The notes under the pieces are model-generated. The model made no database searches. It worked only from the letters and a program-made list of their open reading frames with translations, and was not told the DNA's origin. From Clostridiaceae bacterium (GTDB lineage: Bacteria; Bacillota; Clostridia; Saccharofermentanales; DTU023): a stretch of DNA of 5,044 nucleotides. Positions 1 through 5,044 of this stretch are shown here, piece by piece. How positions within the stretch are numbered: position 1 is the first letter of the stretch; each line of letters begins with the position of its first letter. The stretch is taken from contig JAAZFK010000003.1 in the NCBI GenBank assembly GCA_012511735.1, positions 1 through 5,044 of the forward strand. Reading direction: 5' to 3'. The position numbers were made by a program, and so were the translations under genes.

Positions 1-127
1 ATTGTATATTTCATAAATGTTACAGTCTTCTCTTTCTCTCTTTCCCCGTGAACATGCGCAAACAATTTGCAGAGCAAAAAACAACAATAGATTTGCGCGA
101 ATCGGGGAATTATTTTGACCGTCTACT

Positions 128-155
128 AAGATAGACCAGCGCGGCGGCGAGTCAA
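128..155 (-). promoter_or_regulatory. Possible leftward sigma-70-type promoter
   Basis: On the minus strand TTGACT (complement of 150-155, 5 of 6 to consensus) is followed after 16 bases by TATCTT (complement of 128-133, 4 of 6). It would drive transcription off the left edge of the window, consistent with an unseen divergent gene. Such matches occur by chance in A+T-rich DNA, so this is only a candidate. Confidence 0.22.
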
Positions 156-186
156 AGCCTTAAAAAGCCGAAAGTTTTGACGTCGA

Positions 187-221
187 ATCACCTCTTTCTT
201 GTCAGAAGGGTTGAAGGTGAT
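187..221. other. Imperfect stem-loop in the intergenic region
   Basis: Outer arms ATCACC (187-192) and GGTGAT (216-221) are perfectly complementary. Inside them TTCT (196-199) pairs with AGAA (204-207) around a TGTC loop, extended by C194-G209 and wobble pairs, leaving a bulge at about 211-215. No T-tract follows on either strand, so it does not look like an intrinsic terminator. It could be a structured leader RNA or an operator. Confidence 0.35.
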
Positions 222-292
222 CTGTGCATTTCACGATGTAATAGCATAACGAGCGAAATTTATATAACAATATCAACAGAAATCATACCAAC

Positions 293-341
293 TTAAGGTC
301 AAGATCCAATCCTTCTGGATAAGCCGAAAGGTCGCCCTTAA
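293..341 (+). other. Possible branched RNA fold
   Basis: TTAAGG (293-298) is complementary to CCTTAA (336-341) and encloses two small hairpins: ATCCA/TGGAT (304-308 with 316-320) and GCC-GAAA-GGT (323-332), the latter with a GNRA-type tetraloop. Together they could form a three-way junction. Each stem is short and could be chance. It matches no riboswitch I recognise. Confidence 0.2.
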
Positions 342-368
342 CGTGCTTACAAGCTTTTCCGGTTGTCA

Positions 369-383
369 GAAAAACTGTTTTTC
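369..383. promoter_or_regulatory. Perfect 15-base palindrome, possible operator
   Basis: GAAAAAC-T-GTTTTTC is a perfect inverted repeat with 7-base arms around one central base. It lies about 110 bases before the M42 start and about 35 bases before the promoter-like -35 at 419. Size and symmetry suit a dimeric regulator, but no regulator is identified. The A/T homopolymer arms make chance occurrence easier. Confidence 0.3.
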
Positions 384-418
384 GTCCTTTTTATGGTCCT
401 GGTCCTGTGAAATCCGGC

Positions 419-448
419 TGTACAAGGTCTTTGGAAAGGGTCTAGAAT
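419..448 (+). promoter_or_regulatory. Candidate promoter for the M42 peptidase gene
   Basis: TGTACA (419-424, 4 of 6 to TTGACA) is followed after 18 bases by TAGAAT (443-448, 5 of 6 to TATAAT). Transcription would begin near 455, giving a leader of about 40 bases that includes the strong ribosome binding site at 482-487. If this is the only promoter, the small ORF starting at 447 would not be translated. Confidence 0.33.
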
Positions 449-497
449 GGAATCGTTGAGCGCGGCAGCGCCATGGCAAGAGGGAGGATCGGGATGA
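447..497 (+). CDS. Possible 16-codon leader ORF coupled to M42 gene
   Basis: An ATG at 447 opens a 16-residue frame (MESLSAAAPWQEGGSG) ending in TGA at 495-497. The stop overlaps the M42 start as ATGA, the classic layout for translational coupling. GGAAAGGG at 433-440 sits 6 bases before the ATG and is a moderate ribosome-binding match. The peptide has no recognisable function and no run of regulatory codons. It conflicts with the promoter candidate whose -10 overlaps its start codon, so at most one of the two readings holds for a given transcript. Confidence 0.2.
   Translation: MESLSAAAPWQEGGSG
482..487 (+). promoter_or_regulatory. Ribosome binding site deciding the M42 start
   Basis: GGGAGG lies 6 bases before the ATG at 494, an ideal Shine-Dalgarno position. 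The earlier in-frame ATG at 473 has no comparable purine-rich site and would place this motif inside the coding sequence. The 494 start is therefore preferred. Confidence 0.82.
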
Positions 498-1576
498 GTA
501 AAGATACTTTGTTGGAGATGATTCAGGCCTATTCTGAAGCGGGAGGGCCATCGGGTTTCGAGCATGAAGTCGCGGAGACGGTCATCCGCTTCACCGGCGA
601 TCTGGGAGATACCAGCCGGGATTCCATGCAGAATGTCTATATTCGCCGTCATGGCAATACAGGTGACCGGGTCCATGTCCAATTGGACGCCCATCTTGAT
701 GAAGTTGGTCTGATCGTTCAGTCGATACGGGACAACGGCATGTTGGCAGTCCTTCCTCTCGGATCCTGGGTGCCGGGGAATATTCCAGCCCATCTCTTTC
801 GGGTCAGGGCCCGGGACGGCAGCTGGGTTCCGGCGATCTCCACCAGCAAACCGCCTCATTATCTGTCTGAAGCGGAGCGGAAGCAGGCCGTCAGCCTGGA
901 ACAGATCGAGCTTGATATTGGCGCATCCTCAAAAAAAGAAGTAGAGGAAAATTTTGGCATAGGACTTGCGGCTCCCGTTGTTCCGGATGTTCCATTTGTC
1001 TATCGGGAAGCGCATGGCCTGCTCCTTGGCAAGGCCTTCGATTGCCGGCTGGGTTGTGCCGCCATGTCAGGCACCTTGAGAGCGCTTGAAGGGGAAAGCC
1101 TTCAGGTTGACGTCACCGCGGCTTACTCCGTCCAGGAGGAGGTTGGAGGCCGAGGCGCCATAGTGACCGCCAGACAGATCAGAGCCGATCTGGCCATTGT
1201 CTTTGAGGGGACTCCTGCGGATGATAATTTCGCGGGGCCCGGCCAAAGTCAGACCGCTCTCGGCAAAGGACCCATGCTTCGCCATATGGACCGATCCATG
1301 ATCACGCATCCAGGTTTTCAAAGCTATACCCTGGCGCTTGCCACAGAACTTGGCATCCCGGTTCAGGAAGGGGTGAGAAGTGGCGGCGGGACCAATGGGG
1401 GGTTGATCCATACGGCAGGCGCGGGTATTCCCACCATTGTGATCGGGGTACCTGTCCGTTATATTCACACCCATTACGGATGGGCCAGGCTGGCGGACCT
1501 TGAAAAGGCGGTCACTCTCGCGACCGCCCTGCTCAAGTCTTTCGACGATTCAATCCTTGACCGCCTGATCTACTAG
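494..1576 (+). CDS. M42-family metallopeptidase (aminopeptidase-like)
   Basis: A 360-residue cytosolic di-metal aminopeptidase of the M42 (TET/FrvX/glutamyl aminopeptidase) family, expected to trim N-terminal residues from peptides, typically as a large self-compartmentalised oligomer. All family motifs are present in order: AHLDEVG with H67 and D69, the bridging aspartate D183 in AFDCRLG, QEEVGGRGA with catalytic base E215 and ligand E216, FEGTPADD with E238 in the position often held by Asp, GGGTN at 297-301, and the last ligand H325 in RYIHTHYG. The insertion at roughly 85-165 matches the PDZ-like oligomerisation domain. No signal peptide is seen. A 367-residue version starting at 473 is possible but lacks a ribosome binding site. 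Substrate preference cannot be read from the sequence. The gene converges on gatB and shares a CTAG stop overlap with it; no functional link to tRNA amidation is implied. Confidence 0.92.
   Translation: MSKDTLLEMIQAYSEAGGPSGFEHEVAETVIRFTGDLGDTSRDSMQNVYIRRHGNTGDRVHVQLDAHLDEVGLIVQSIRDNGMLAVLPLGSWVPGNIPAHLFRVRARDGSWVPAISTSKPPHYLSEAERKQAVSLEQIELDIGASSKKEVEENFGIGLAAPVVPDVPFVYREAHGLLLGKAFDCRLGCAAMSGTLRALEGESLQVDVTAAYSVQEEVGGRGAIVTARQIRADLAIVFEGTPADDNFAGPGQSQTALGKGPMLRHMDRSMITHPGFQSYTLALATELGIPVQEGVRSGGGTNGGLIHTAGAGIPTIVIGVPVRYIHTHYGWARLADLEKAVTLATALLKSFDDSILDRLIY
1503..1529 (-). terminator. Candidate intrinsic terminator of the gat operon, inside the M42 gene
   Basis: Read on the minus strand, GGCGGTC (complement of 1522-1528) and GACCGCC (complement of 1507-1513) form a perfect 7-base-pair G+C-rich stem with an 8-base loop, followed at once by TTTT (complement of 1503-1506). 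One further G-T pair can extend the stem. It begins about 44 bases beyond the gatB stop. The run of four T then becomes CAAGG, so the U-tract is short. On the plus strand the stem is not followed by T, so it should act only on leftward transcripts. Confidence 0.5.
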
Positions 1577-3012
1577 GGTTGTTCGGGCGCCTCGATCGCC
1601 TCCCTGATCATGGCTTCAGCGAGGATGGGGTTGGCCCGGCCGCCTGTTTCTCGCATGACGCCCCCAATCAAGGATCGCATGGCGCTTTCCTTGCCTTTGA
1701 GGAAGTCCTTGACGGCGCGATCATTGGCCTGGATCGATCGTTCTACCGACGCCATCAATTTTTCTCGGTCATTGATCTGGGCCAGGTCGTGTTCCTCAAT
1801 GTAAAGGTCAGGGTCGAAATCCTCTTCCATCAAGGCTTTCAGCACCTTGCGACCCGTGTTGCTGTTGATCAGGCCTTCAGCCATCAGGTCTGACAGCCGG
1901 CCCAAGCTGACAGGGTTGAGTAAATCCTCGACCGTATCCTCCGTATAAAGAGGGGCGACATCCGCCAGGATCATATTGACCAGGGTCTTGGGATTGGTGC
2001 TTGCCACAACCGCCCGTTCAAAGAAATCAGACAGCTCCTTGTCGTCCGTCAACCGTTCGGCCTCGTAATCTGTCAAGTCGTAATCATGGATGTATTGCGC
2101 TTTTCTCTCATCCGCCAGTCTGGGGATACCGGCACGAATCCGTTCAACTTCCTCCCCCATCACTTCCAGGGGGACCAGGTCAGGATCGGGAAAGTAGCGG
2201 TAATCAGCAGCTTCCTCTTTTTTTCGCATGGCCAGTGTCTGGCCGGTCTTTTCATCAAAGCGTCTCGTTTCCTGTACTACGGTGCCCCCTTCTTCGATCA
2301 GGGCTACCTGGCGCTTGAACTCGCTGTCGATGGCGCGGGCGATGAAGTTGAATGAATTCAGATTCTTCAGTTCAACCCGGGTCCCCATCGCCTCCTGTCC
2401 CTTTTTTCTGACAGAAAGATTGACATCACAGCGCAAAGATCCCTCATTCATCTTGCCGTCGGAGATTCCCGTGTAGCGTGCCATGGCGCGGAGTTTGCGC
2501 AGGTAGGCGACCGCCTCTTCACCGTTTCTCATATCCGGCTCCGAAACAATCTCAATCAGGGGGACGCCGCAGCGATTGCAATCGACCAGAGTACCCTCGT
2601 CTTCCAGATGGATCAACTTGCCGGCATCCTCTTCGATGTGAATACGGGCAATACGGATCCGCTTGACGCCCTCGCTGGTCGTGATGTCGAGGTAGCCCTG
2701 TCTGCAGAGGGGGAAGTCATTCTGCGTCACCTGGTAGGCCTTGGGCAGGTCAGGGTAAAAGTAATTCTTGCGGTCGAAACGCGACCAGGGCTCAATGGAG
2801 CAGTGGGTGGCAAGGCCGGCCAGGATGGCGAACTCAGCGACCTGCTGGTTAAAGGCAGGCAGGGCGCCCGGCATGGCCAGACAGACAGGACAGACCTGAG
2901 TGTTGGGTGGTGCCCCGAATGTTGTCGCGCATTCACAGAAAAGCTTGTGCTCGGTTTTCAGCTCGATATGAACTTCAAGGCCAATCACAGATTCATAATC
3001 TTTAATACTCAT
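1573..3012 (-). CDS. gatB: Asp-tRNA(Asn)/Glu-tRNA(Gln) amidotransferase subunit B
   Basis: GatB, 479 residues, normal length. It is the tRNA-binding kinase/transamidase subunit of GatCAB: it phosphorylates the Asp or Glu on mischarged tRNA with ATP and replaces the phosphate using ammonia delivered from GatA. Visible hallmarks are GLEVHIEL near the N-terminus, a likely zinc site of two Cys pairs (C26, C28, C41, C44), the signature FDRKNYFYPDLPKAYQ (79-94), IHIEEDAGKLIH (124-135), EGSLRCDVNLSVR (190-202), ELKNLNSF (214-221) and YRYFPDPDLVPL (271-282). From about 330 the helical and YqeY-like tail domains follow, ending with the typical GKESAMRSLIGGVM segment. The start overlaps the gatA stop as ATGA. 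The gene ends in tandem UAG codons, the first of which overlaps the stop of the opposing M42 gene. Confidence 0.98.
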   Translation of the reverse strand: MSIKDYESVIGLEVHIELKTEHKLFCECATTFGAPPNTQVCPVCLAMPGALPAFNQQVAEFAILAGLATHCSIEPWSRFDRKNYFYPDLPKAYQVTQNDFPLCRQGYLDITTSEGVKRIRIARIHIEEDAGKLIHLEDEGTLVDCNRCGVPLIEIVSEPDMRNGEEAVAYLRKLRAMARYTGISDGKMNEGSLRCDVNLSVRKKGQEAMGTRVELKNLNSFNFIARAIDSEFKRQVALIEEGGTVVQETRRFDEKTGQTLAMRKKEEAADYRYFPDPDLVPLEVMGEEVERIRAGIPRLADERKAQYIHDYDLTDYEAERLTDDKELSDFFERAVVASTNPKTLVNMILADVAPLYTEDTVEDLLNPVSLGRLSDLMAEGLINSNTGRKVLKALMEEDFDPDLYIEEHDLAQINDREKLMASVERSIQANDRAVKDFLKGKESAMRSLIGGVMRETGGRANPILAEAMIREAIEAPEQP

Positions 3013-4484
3013 TTGGATACCTCCGGCGGGGCGGGAATCAGACCATGCGCGTCTTCATAGAGGGCAGCCAGCCGGTAAAGCGAATGCTCTGAAAACCGCT
3101 TGCCCATCAGCTGCATCCCCACCGGGAGCCCCTCTTTTGTCAGGCCGACCGGAACAGAAAGGGCCGGCATCCCGGTCAGGGAGGCCGGTAGGGTAAAGCG
3201 GTCATTGCTATACTTGCCGCCACCTGATTCCTCCGGCAAGGTCCCCAAGGGCCAGGCCGGCGTTGCCGTGACAGGGGTCAGGAGGGCATCGCAGCGCTGG
3301 AATACTTCTTCAAATTCTTTAATGACCAGCGCGCGCGCCTGGGCGGCCTTCCAGAAATAATCATGATAATTTTCTTCCGAGAGCACGAAGCAACCCAGCA
3401 AAATTCGTTGTTTGACTTCGGCACCGAGCGCTTCCGTCCGGGAATGGGTGTAAATCGCTTCCAGTGATTCATTGTCCTGACTGCGATAACCATAATGGAT
3501 CCCGTCGTAACGGTTCATGGCGGAAAAACCTTCGGCGCTTGAAATAATGTAATAGGCTGCCAGGGAAGCGTCCAGCGTCCTTAAATCCACGGGCAGGATA
3601 CGCATGCCCTCCGATTCATAGAATTTAAGAGCGGCTTCCAAATGCGAGCGGACCTGGGGATCCAGGTCGTCGGATTTGAAATAGGACTCCGGCCAGCCGA
3701 TCACACCTTTGGCGGGCCGGTCCGCGAAGGCGTCAGCGTATGAAGTGCCCTGATTGCCGACACTATGGACATCCTTGATGTCGCGGACGGCGATTGCGTC
3801 GAGGACCATGGCATTATCCCGGACCGTTCTGGTCAAGGGCCCCACCTGATCCAGTGACGAGGCGAAAGCGGTCACTCCCCGGCGCGAGACCAGGCCGTAG
3901 GTCGGCCGCAAGCCGACAAGCCCGCAGAGTGCCGCCGGCTGCCGGATCGAGCCCCCCGTGTCGGAGCCCAGTGAAAAACAGGCCTCCCCTGAGGCGACTG
4001 CTGCGGCAGAACCTCCGGAACTGCCGCCGGGAACCCGTTCCAGGTCGTAGGGATTGTGTGTCGGATGAAAGGCGGAGCTCTCCGTGGAGTGACCCATGGC
4101 GAATTCGTCCATGTTGAGTTTGCCCAAGAGGACCATTTCCTGTTGGCGCAATAATCTCCAGACGAAGGCGTCGTAAGGGGGGATAAAATTTTCAGTCATC
4201 CGTGACGCGTTTGTGGTCAAGATACCCCGGGTCGCGATGTTATCTTTGAGCGCGCCCGGGATTCCTGCCAGAGGCGGCAGGGTCAAGTCCTTGGCCAGCA
4301 ACTGGTCGACGCGACCGGCCTGCTCCATGGCAGTCTCCCTGGTCAAGGTGATGTAAGCGCCGATGCGGATTTCCTGCCGGTCGATCCTGTCCAGGACAGC
4401 CTCTGCCAGCTCCACGGCTGAGAAATCACGTCTTCGCAAAGCTTCGGACAGTTGTTTCAAGTTCAAATCTTTATAATCAATCAT
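3009..4484 (-). CDS. gatA: Asp-tRNA(Asn)/Glu-tRNA(Gln) amidotransferase subunit A (glutaminase)
   Basis: GatA, 491 residues, usual length. It is the amidase-signature subunit that hydrolyses glutamine or asparagine and channels ammonia to GatB. The Ser-cisSer-Lys triad is intact: K80 in GALKDNI, cis-Ser S155 in the GGSSGGS motif, and nucleophile S179 in SDTGGSIRQP. The spacings of 75 and 24 residues match those of known amidase-signature enzymes. Other family segments are GKLNMDEFAMG (121-131), LRPTYGLVSRRG (192-203), SLDQVGP (210-216), EVKQRILLG (356-364) and the C-terminal MPALSVPVGL. No signal peptide or membrane segment is seen. The ATG at 4484 has GAGGG 7 bases upstream, and its position 10 bases after the gatC stop supports it as the start. 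It sits between gatC and gatB, with which it forms one complex. Confidence 0.98.
   Translation of the reverse strand: MIDYKDLNLKQLSEALRRRDFSAVELAEAVLDRIDRQEIRIGAYITLTRETAMEQAGRVDQLLAKDLTLPPLAGIPGALKDNIATRGILTTNASRMTENFIPPYDAFVWRLLRQQEMVLLGKLNMDEFAMGHSTESSAFHPTHNPYDLERVPGGSSGGSAAAVASGEACFSLGSDTGGSIRQPAALCGLVGLRPTYGLVSRRGVTAFASSLDQVGPLTRTVRDNAMVLDAIAVRDIKDVHSVGNQGTSYADAFADRPAKGVIGWPESYFKSDDLDPQVRSHLEAALKFYESEGMRILPVDLRTLDASLAAYYIISSAEGFSAMNRYDGIHYGYRSQDNESLEAIYTHSRTEALGAEVKQRILLGCFVLSEENYHDYFWKAAQARALVIKEFEEVFQRCDALLTPVTATPAWPLGTLPEESGGGKYSNDRFTLPASLTGMPALSVPVGLTKEGLPVGMQLMGKRFSEHSLYRLAALYEDAHGLIPAPPEVSK
3019..3024 (-). promoter_or_regulatory. Ribosome binding site of gatB
   Basis: The minus strand reads GGAGGT 6 bases before the gatB ATG. 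It lies within the last codons of gatA, so gatB can be initiated independently as well as by coupling through the ATGA overlap. Confidence 0.85.
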
Positions 4485-4491
4485 TATTTAT

Positions 4492-4496
4492 CCCTC
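4492..4496 (-). promoter_or_regulatory. Ribosome binding site of gatA overlapping the gatC stop
   Basis: The minus strand reads GAGGG 7 bases before the gatA ATG, and its first two bases are also the last two of the TGA stop of the upstream fused gene. A ribosome finishing gatC would be placed on the gatA start region, favouring coupled, balanced synthesis. Confidence 0.65.
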
Positions 4497-5044
4497 ACTC
4501 AACAACCGGTGGAACCAGGAAGAAGCCATCCCGTTCTGCGGGGGCGTTGCGGAAAATCTCCTCAATCGTGGGCGGGCGGTCATCGCGATCAGTCAAATGT
4601 ATGTTGCGGGCATCTGAGGAGCTGAATACCGGCGGAGTATCTCCGGTGTCAACGGCGTCAAGCGCGCCGGCCAGGGCAATTAATTCCGAGAGCTGGCCGC
4701 GTGCCTTTGCCTCTTCATCGGGAGACAGGCTGAGCCGCGACTGGGCTTCCAATTTTTTGAGGTCGATCTCAACAAGACGCCGGCCCTGAGGCCTGTCGGC
4801 AGGTCCGGTCGTCTTTGGAGAATCCGGTTCCGTGACCAGCCTGATCCCCAATTCGTCAAGTTGCTGCCGGTCAACGAGGGAAGGAGCATCTGTCATAGGA
4901 TCGGAGGCGTCCTTGATTTTGGGGAAGGCGATGACATCACGCAGAGAGGGTTGGGCGGCCAGAATCATCACCAGGCGGTCAAGACCGAAGGCGAAACCGC
5001 CGTGAGGGGGCGCTCCATACTGGAAGGCTTTCAGCATGAAACCA
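4495..5044 (-). CDS. aspS-gatC: Aspartyl-tRNA synthetase C-terminus fused in frame to GatC (5' end outside window)
   Basis: The frame is open from the window edge to TGA at 4495-4497, giving at least 182 residues. Numbering from the Met at 5037, residues 1 to about 70 are the end of a bacterial-type class II AspRS: YGAPPHGGFAFGLDRLVM (7-24, containing motif 3 with Arg21), then LRDVIAFPK (32-40), then MTDAPS and ELGIRLV. A polar, Pro/Gly/Arg-rich linker (about 71-87) follows. Residues about 88-180 are a complete GatC of normal size: a helical start LVEIDLKKLEAQSRLSLSPDEEAKA, the AVDTGDTPPV segment, and the C-terminal FRNAPAERDGFFLVPPVVE. The Met at 5037 is internal to AspRS, not a start. The linker has no ATG or GTG in any forward frame and no ribosome binding site, so a separate gatC start is unlikely. 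GatC wraps GatA and GatB together; AspRS supplies their substrate Asp-tRNA(Asn). Whether AspRS is non-discriminating cannot be judged because its anticodon-binding domain lies outside. Confidence 0.9.
   Translation of the reverse strand, partial: GFMLKAFQYGAPPHGGFAFGLDRLVMILAAQPSLRDVIAFPKIKDASDPMTDAPSLVDRQQLDELGIRLVTEPDSPKTTGPADRPQGRRLVEIDLKKLEAQSRLSLSPDEEAKARGQLSELIALAGALDAVDTGDTPPVFSSSDARNIHLTDRDDRPPTIEEIFRNAPAERDGFFLVPPVVE

Larger units (their letters stand above)
1..493. other. Non-coding intergenic/leader region
   Basis: No convincing protein-coding gene lies here. The stretch is visibly richer in A+T than the genes to its right and contains short inverted repeats (187-221, 293-341, 369-383), a pyrimidine-rich tract at about 27-47, and weak promoter-like sequences on both strands. 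I saw no tRNA, T-box consensus or other RNA family that I recognise. On the minus strand an ATG at 12-14 reads only four codons before leaving the window, so a divergent gene could start there but cannot be supported. Confidence 0.7.

Noticed and set aside
1..14. Minus-strand ATG at 12-14 as the start of a divergent gene
   Set aside because: Only four codons are visible and the upstream GAAGA, 11 bases away, is a poor ribosome binding site.
217..234. GTGA-N10-TCAC as a CRP/FNR-type site
   Set aside because: The spacing is 10 instead of the 6 (CRP) or 4 (FNR) bases between half-sites, and the flanking bases do not match.
473..493. Seven-residue N-terminal extension of the M42 protein from the ATG at 473
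   Set aside because: No ribosome binding site precedes 473, whereas GGGAGG is ideally spaced for 494 and would otherwise be coding.
347..859. 170-codon minus-strand frame over the 5' part of the M42 gene
   Set aside because: It overlaps a gene with clear family motifs, has no recognisable domain and shows irregular composition; it is a shadow frame.
1726..1763. Possible plus-strand terminator for the M42 transcript ending in TTTTT at 1759-1763
   Set aside because: The preceding sequence gives only a four-base outer stem around a long loop, too weak to support a terminator.
2608..3060. 150-codon plus-strand frame antisense to gatB and the gatA end
   Set aside because: It lies opposite strongly conserved gatB motifs and has no domain or start signal of its own.
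4894..4896. Minus-strand ATG before TDAPS as a separate gatC start
   Set aside because: The codons from here are still conserved AspRS C-terminal sequence, and the nearest purine-rich AAGGA lies about 13 bases away, too far for a good start.

Overview
This is a bacterial window of moderate to high G+C. It is dominated by a leftward (minus-strand) translation operon in the order aspS-gatC, gatA, gatB, which encodes the indirect tRNA-amidation machinery. One rightward gene for an M42-family metallopeptidase converges on it. Presence of GatCAB implies an organism that makes Asn-tRNA(Asn) and/or Gln-tRNA(Gln) by transamidation. The host cannot be named from 5 kb; the M42 subtype and gene style suggest a Bacillota/Clostridia-like anaerobe, but that is a weak inference.

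Layout. Positions 1-493 are A+T-richer and non-coding, with several inverted repeats, weak promoter-like sequences and a possible 16-codon leader ORF. Positions 494-1576 (+) encode a complete M42 aminopeptidase-like enzyme. Positions 1573-3012 (-) are gatB, 3009-4484 (-) are gatA, and 4495-5044 (-) carry an open frame that runs off the window. That frame reads as the C-terminus of aspartyl-tRNA synthetase continued in frame, without any stop or plausible new start, into a complete GatC.

The most notable point is this AspRS-GatC fusion. In bacteria that make Asn-tRNA indirectly, a non-discriminating AspRS charges tRNA(Asn) with Asp, and GatCAB then amidates it, sometimes in a complex called the transamidosome. 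Here the synthetase and the GatC clamp of the amidotransferase appear to be one polypeptide, so the complex would be covalently wired. The downstream genes are tightly packed: gatA starts 10 bases after the gatC stop, with its ribosome binding site overlapping that stop, and gatA/gatB overlap as ATGA.

The convergent junction is also unusually compact. The gatB and M42 stop codons share the palindrome CTAG, and a good intrinsic-terminator candidate for the gat operon lies inside the 3' coding end of the M42 gene. No mobile element, CRISPR array, tRNA or rRNA was seen.
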